DNA of 64,000 bases, taken from Rhexocercosporidium sp. MPI-PUGE-AT-0058. Taxonomy: Eukaryota; Ascomycota; Leotiomycetes; Helotiales. The notes beneath the pieces are model-generated. The model worked only from the letters and a program-made list of their open reading frames with translations. It did no database searches and was not told the origin of the DNA. The stretch lies in the NCBI GenBank assembly GCA_020746875.1, contig JAGTJL010000001.1, forward strand, positions 3,224,001-3,288,000, given 5' to 3'. Of this stretch, positions 58,835 through 64,000 are shown piece after piece (the stretch's first letter is position 1; every line of letters begins with the position of its first letter). The translations under genes were made by a program, and so were the position numbers.

Positions 58835-60532
58835 TCATACAATAATCTCATTCAAGCGAAGCAAAGTCGACTCAATAAATCGAACGCCAACTAAAATACC
58901 ATCCTCATCCGCCATCTCTAATTCATCTCCGAAGTCTTCGTTTCCCTCATCTAGGCACTTTAGACACGTCACTACCGTGTTTGTATACTTGTCACCCATG
59001 AGTTTGGGCAGTTTCATGATCGCCAGGTCGACTAGGTAATCCTTCAAACGGAAAGCAAGCGAGTCATTCCATTCACCGCTGCCTTCCCGAGGCTGGGGGT
59101 GGAGGAGATTCATCTCTCGGTATTCGTGTAGACTGCGACCTGGCTGGGGCTGCTGCGACGGCTCTGTCGAGTAGTTTACCAAGGACTCCCAGAGGCCGAC
59201 TTCTAACAAGCATAAGCCCAGGCTGTAGATATCGTGCTGCATCTTGTACGACTCGACGAGTTTCTCGCCTTGCCGCGATGGGTGTCGGTAGAGATTTCTG
59301 GCCCAGTCTGTGTCTCCTTGAAGCTGGGTGCCCCCATCTGCGGATCGGAACTGGTCAAAGCCCACGAGGAATGTGAAGGATTTGGCAGCTTCGGCCTGGG
59401 TACACACGAGGATTGACTCCGGCCGGATATTTTTGTGGACAAAGTTGAAGGCGTGCACATAGCTGACCGACGTGGCGAGCTGTTGTGCAATCCGGACGCG
59501 TGCGCTCAGCGAGATATTCGCTTTCTCGCTTTCCAGCAGGATTTCTCGCAGGCAGTGGAAGGGTTCCATGCCCTCGGGCGCGCGAAAGATCATGTCAAAG
59601 GAGCGGATTTGTTGACTCGATGGCTCCAAGATCCTCATGACTCCTTTGCAGCTCAGCAGCCCGAATTTCTTGGGATCCGCTTGGGTTAGTTTGCGGGCGA
59701 GGTTTCGCACGTCTTTGGTGAGCGTCAGCACATCGCTAGAGGGTATACAGCGGATGGAGTCGACAATCAACCATTTCGCATTACCGCCTTTCCGTCGAGC
59801 CGCTCTCGCCCTGCAGTACGGGATCTCGACGACATCGAAGGCTTGCTCGGGCAGGAAGACGGAGATGGGTCGTTGGGGTTGAGTTCTGAGCGCATCCCGC
59901 ATTTCAGCAGCGGTACTCAATGGCATTGTCATTGTCGTTGCAGTCACATTTGAGCGGGAGTTCCTTGCCGACGACGTTGACCGCACGACCACCGTCTGTT
60001 CTTGGAGTCCTCGGTCAAGCGCTTGATCAACGATGGGATTGTGAATACGCATGGTGAGATACCACGAAGGATCGAATCGCCTCTGCCAATCCTCCATCTC
60101 CTTGATTACCTCGTCGAGTGTCGACTTGATTACGACGTATTTCGACCGCCGGGCCTTGGATGCAAATTCGAGGAATCCCGTCTTCGTGTCTCCTGCCAAC
60201 ACGCCTTGACATTTGTTTATAGCGAGTGAGAGCTTCGTCGCTAGCACCGCAAGCGTGTTGTCCAGTACACGACGGTGCTCATCATCGAGCGAAGGGGCGA
60301 TGCGTTGGACAAAGATGATTTGGTCTTGTGTTTTCATCCAGGCATTCTCAACGATGGTCAATCGCTCTGCAACCTCGACTCCTGCATTCTTCCAACTTGA
60401 GCACAAGTTCACCAATAAGGGTCCGTACCTATAAATGGAATGTTAGAGTGTCTACCTCTGTACGAAGTAGACGCTGCTGACGTACTTGAGGCATAGGTCC
60501 AAGGCCGTGAGAGTCAGACCTGCGATTTCCAT
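58835..60532 (-). CDS. HeLo-like/pseudokinase protein (two exons, about 546 aa)
   Basis: Exon 1 (60532-60486) encodes MEIAGLTLTALDLCL and part of a Lys codon. An intron at 60485-60429 (GTACGT...TTTATAG, 57 bp) joins to exon 2 (60428-58835), giving CLKYGPLLVNLCSSWKNAG. Without this intron the frame would have only a TTG start, so the spliced start is preferred. Residues 1-200 are helical and resemble HeLo-type prion-forming/effector N-termini. Residues about 270-530 have a kinase fold: RIAQQLATSVSYVHAFNFVH then KNIRPESILV, LVGFDQFRS and HDIYSLGLCLLEVGLWESL. The catalytic loop has HKN for HRD and GFD for DFG, so phosphotransfer is unlikely. In fungi such proteins occur in heterokaryon-incompatibility and NLR settings. 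The divergent neighbour at 60889 has a complete kinase. Confidence 0.78.
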
Positions 60533-60888
60533 GGTCCTCTCTGTTCCACGCCGGCATCAAGATGTCGTTGGAATGTATCGAACCTTGGAATGTGTTACCC
60601 AAGCTGCGAAGGCTTGACATATATACAGAGTGTGTTGGCAGCAACTACATGTTGCCTGCAGATGTAGCTTAGCCGCGTAGGCGCACAGCCGCACAGCCTT
60701 GTCGTCTCGTCGGCGCTTCCTCATGTCTCTTAGAATCCCATATTGCTCGAGGTCGAGAGAGCCTCAGGAAGAAGAACATCAGTCTACATCCTGCACTCTT
60801 GGCTTCGAGTCCGATCCCACCCGAATGCACGCATTGTGCGTACTATCATACTCCGTCTGCTGGAAGCGGCGAGGAACAAGGCATACCG
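60533..60888. promoter_or_regulatory. shared divergent promoter region
   Basis: About 356 bp separate the ATG of the minus-strand pseudokinase gene (60532) from the first plausible ATG of the plus-strand kinase gene (60889), so they are head-to-head. A frame open from 60673 continues in frame into the kinase but without an earlier ATG; an upstream exon cannot be excluded. Confidence 0.45.
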
Positions 60889-63800
60889 ATGTCGTTAGGA
60901 GGGACCTCCTCGGGTTCTGAGCATCCCACTCGAACGAACATCAGACACGCATCCGACCTCGTGCGAGACGCGAAACTGCAAACCTCGATTAGAAACGATA
61001 TCACGCACCATGTCTACTATACATCCATCACCAGCACGCGGAGGCGCAAGGTCAGGGTGGAAGAGAAATGGAAGCTACAGGAGGAGCTGGGCAATGGCAC
61101 ATATGGACGAGTATGGCGACAGACCTGTATCCAAGGCCCAAAGGTAGGACAAGATCGTGCTGTAAAGGAGATCTATAAGGAGCAAGAGCCGGGGCGCAAA
61201 ATTGACTATGAGAAAGAGTTAGAGGCCATTACGAAGTTTTCGCATCAAAATGTGTGGCTTTGCCTATGAGACTCATCCACGTCTGATCACAGGGCTAACG
61301 GATAGACAGTATGTCCACTGCTTCGTCCAATCGTTTGGTTGGTACGAGAACGACCATTTAGTCTACATCACCATGGAGTATATGGAGCATGGGGATTTAC
61401 AGAAGCGACTCGGACATCCATTCCCAGAACCCGAAGTCCAGGCCGTCGCTTTGCAGCTCATAGAAGGATTGCAATTCATGCATGAGAACGGCTTCACGCA
61501 TCGAGATCTCAAACCTGGTGTGAGTATCAACCCTACCTGGGGATGGATCGGATCTAATCTCGGACAGAATGTTCTTGTCCTACAACCAGCCCCAGAATGG
61601 TGGGTAAAGATTGCGGACTTTGGTATCAGCAAACGTAAGCAAGTTCAATTCTCATCCTTTTTGTCGCGAATATACATTGGTATGAGATCTCAAGGATTTC
61701 CGGATCTGGTTCGACTTCGCGCCGCTGCATCTTGACTCCACTACTCACCAACTTGGTGTTGGCGTTTTGCTCGGCAAGAGGTGGAATATAAGATTATCGC
61801 CAGCCGAGGCTCGTCTGTTTAGTTTCAAAAACAGCCAATCTGACTTATGACTTATCTTGCTTGTAGGCGCCGTGGAAGGGTCAACAGGCCTGCGAACCCA
61901 AGTCGGTACACGAGGATACCTTGCCCCTGAAGTCATTGGCATATATCCAGTGAGCGATATTAACACCTCTGGCAGCGCAGACATATCCTACACTTCTGCT
62001 GTGGATATGTGGGCGCTAGGGGAGATATGCTTTAGAATGATCACGAATAACCAGCCGGCATTTTCTTTCCCACAAGATCTCTTCAAATATGTCACACATG
62101 GCAGTGAATTTCCCGTTTCACCCCTACTTGCGGCTCATGCAAGTCATGACTCTATCGAATTCATCAAAATTACGATGGACCCTTCGCCAACCAAACGACT
62201 TTCTGCTAGGGATGCCTCGTCATATCCCTGGATTGAAGCTGCGCAGGAGACGGCTCGTAGATCTCTGTCAGAAGGCCGGTATGTAATAATAGAAGCAATA
62301 TCAAACTGCCTAAGCAACTGACATAGAACAATCTATCACAGACCTTCACTTGAGGAACCTCCTCTGGTTTCTCAAGAGCTTCAAGCAACGGCATCTTGGA
62401 GTACAACTAATCATCCGGGTCTACAACCGAGCGCGATTTGGAGTACGTCCAGCTCACTGATGCCAGCGCCAGTTGATTCTAGGCTAGGTACGGCTTTGGT
62501 TATACAAGCAGACGGGTCTTCAATAGATCAGAACTTTCCAACCACATCTGTCACGAGCACTTTAGACAGCTTGTCACGTATGCTGGCACCAGGTTCTGAT
62601 AGATCGCATACCCACCAAGATCTGGATTCAACCTCTTCTCTACCAAGACCAGTGATGGATGATTTTCAGTCTTCCAACGTCGACTATGGATCCAGAAGCA
62701 TCTCTCCTAATTCTCAATATGATCCACAAAGTATGGAATTGACAAATCACATAAAACCAAGTACACCTCGCGAAGAGGCTAACTCCAAACCTGGACCCTC
62801 TCACGTGCCTCTAGAACGCAAAGATTCAAGAGGGACAACCCCTCAGCCTGTTTTCCACAAATCCAGATCCGATGCCCAAACTGACCCACACCATACTAGT
62901 ACAATCCTCCCACCTAAGGACATATCTGACCTGGCTGATCAACTCGAAAATGATCCCCAACACAACGTCTTTGTCAATGAGCGTCGACTCGCAGATGCAC
63001 AATATCAGCACAGAGAACAAGTGTCCAAACATAGTTCCAATATCAGGGAAGTCCAACGTATGCCGAATCAGCCTGAGATCACAATTTCAGCACCCACCCT
63101 CGAGCAAACCCCGGAACTGTCCTCCCGGCGTGAGGGTCCTCAGTCAAGGTCATCTGAAACAACGCATCACCAGCGTAGCGGTGGTAAACGGCCTGATAAC
63201 AAACAATATCAAGAGCCGTCTTCTTACGAAAATCAGCGTATAGCCAGGAGGCTACTACAACAAAAGAAGATGCCACCAACAGAGTATTCGGTACTTACGT
63301 ATACCCACACGAGTGTTAAACATGATGAGGTACAGGACTTGATTAGGAAGTGTACCAAGGAGCTCAAGGGGAGATGTACGTATACGGGCACTGCTTCGAC
63401 TTAGTCGAGTCCCATACTCCAGGAAATCATGTCACAGAGGACGCTAACACATAGACATAGCTCAAATCCCATTTCCTCTTCTACCCTTTCGGCCAGCGTC
63501 TGATCCCATGGCGGTGCGTCAGTTTATCAATGGGTTTTTTGCTATCCCCCCGTCCCTGCATGCTTTACCGCTTGAAAAGGAGCTGCAAACCCTGGAACCT
63601 CTAGTAAGTCACAATCTTGACGGTGTTAGGGAAATCTCCGCCAGCCAAGTTAATAAATTTCAAACAGGTTCTTTCGGGTATCTTAAGATGGTGTTGGAGC
63701 CGGCTTCCAGGAGGTATTGTAGGTTGGGAAGTGTACCAATTATTCAAGGTCGGGGAACTAGACTCGAGAATGGCGCGCGACTCCTTTTCGACCTTCATAC

Positions 63801-63987
63801 CCATATCTGTACACAACCATGCGCACGCTGATATCATATTTGACTTTTTTGACCTACTATCGGCTCTCATAGCTCATGGTAAGATGAATGGTTACTGTGG
63901 TGTCATGCTCCCTCGTATGGCGGCTTGGTGGGCCTTTGAGCATCAAGGTAATAGAACCTTTGAAGGGAATTACAGACAATGGCTCGG
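60889..63987 (+). CDS. protein kinase - Msb1/Mug8 fusion protein (seven exons seen, runs off the window)
   Basis: Exons 60889-61251, 61310-61519, 61568-61634, 61867-62278, 62342-63375, 63461-63603 and 63668-63987 join in phase to 849 codons; the last donor (GTAAGT at 63988) shows more follows. Kinase domain: P-loop LGNGTYGRVW (about 67), RAVKEI, HRDLKPGN split by an intron (about 185), IADFGISKR (208) and GTRGYLAPEV (about 228). All catalytic motifs are present. A disordered linker of about 340 residues follows in one exon. Then EVQDLIRKCTKELKGR and PFPLLPFRPASDP lead into LRWCWSRLPGGIVGWEVYQL, FIPISVHNHAHADIIFDFFD and LIAHGKMN, the Msb1/Mug8 (RhoGAP-like) domain of fungal polarity proteins. 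Linker and Msb1 start share one exon, so the fusion is not a splicing guess. Msb1 proteins normally lack a kinase. Likely a signalling protein at polarity sites; start codon uncertain. Confidence 0.8.
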
Positions 63988-64000
63988 GTAAGTTGTCTTA

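Noticed and set aside
60415..60415. Start of the pseudokinase gene at this position
   Set aside because: It would need a TTG start. An ATG at 60532 with a 57-bp in-phase intron gives a conserved-type N-terminus.
63604..63831. Reading straight through 63604-63667 (VSHNLDGVREISASQ...)
   Set aside because: The GTAAGT donor, the CAG acceptor and the Msb1-like frame after it (LRWCWSRLPGG) show that this is an intron; the other frame is lost at a stop in 63.8 kb.
1..64000. tRNA, rRNA, CRISPR arrays or biosynthetic gene cluster
   Set aside because: No cloverleaf, rRNA-like, spacer-repeat or PKS/NRPS/terpene motifs were seen on either strand.

Overview
The window reads as a filamentous ascomycete (Pezizomycotina) chromosome. 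Genes carry short introns (about 47-230 bp) with GT...AG ends and CTAAC/CTGAC-type branch sites. The protein families are fungal-specific: NLR-type nucleoside phosphorylase domains, HeLo/DUF7580-like regulators, LIM and Msb1/Mug8 modules. The repeats carry the signature of repeat-induced point mutation (RIP): CpA and TpG are scarce, TpA is enriched, CpG is retained, and frames are broken mainly by TAA/TAG at former Gln/Trp codons. No bacterial-style operon, CRISPR array or confident tRNA/rRNA was seen.

Layout. 1-5 kb: a cluster of three nucleoside-phosphorylase-like genes, two decayed on the minus strand and one intact on the plus strand, with a (TAA)n microsatellite. 5.2-8.6 kb: an FtsJ-like methyltransferase gene cut just after its SAM-binding motif by a 3.0-kb RIPped hAT transposon. 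8.7-10.7 kb: a DUF7580-like gene. 11.3-15.1 kb: a large chimera (regulatory N-terminus, C2H2 fingers, SH3, helical region, two LIM domains). 15.5-16.1 kb: two MITE-like elements side by side. 16.2-53.4 kb: an AT-rich block that resolves into a hAT relic and a four-level nest of LTR retrotransposons. 53.4-57.1 kb: a gypsy gag/LTR fragment, a decayed secreted-type gene and the 3' tail of a LINE. 58.8-64 kb: two divergently transcribed kinase-fold genes, a HeLo-like/pseudokinase protein and a protein kinase joined in one reading frame to an Msb1/Mug8 domain (running off the window).

The nest, from outside inward. Gypsy A (17313-51636, plus strand) contains gypsy C (19008-43890, minus, target duplication ATATT). 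C contains copia B1 (21622-38858, minus, duplication TAAAC). B1 contains both a Fot1/pogo element (22044-23874, TA duplication) and copia B2 (27600-35067, minus, duplication GAAGT). Subtracting insertions gives native lengths of about 9.4, 7.6, 7.9 and 7.5 kb. The order of insertion is therefore A, then C, then B1, then B2 and Fot1.

The strongest candidates for something undescribed are the kinase-Msb1/Mug8 fusion, the C2H2-SH3-LIM chimera beside it in theme, and an accessory gene carried antisense to pol in both copia elements, one copy of which has a CxxC-type cysteine motif that recurs in gypsy A. Exon boundaries and family names were assigned by eye and motif recall only; no search was run.
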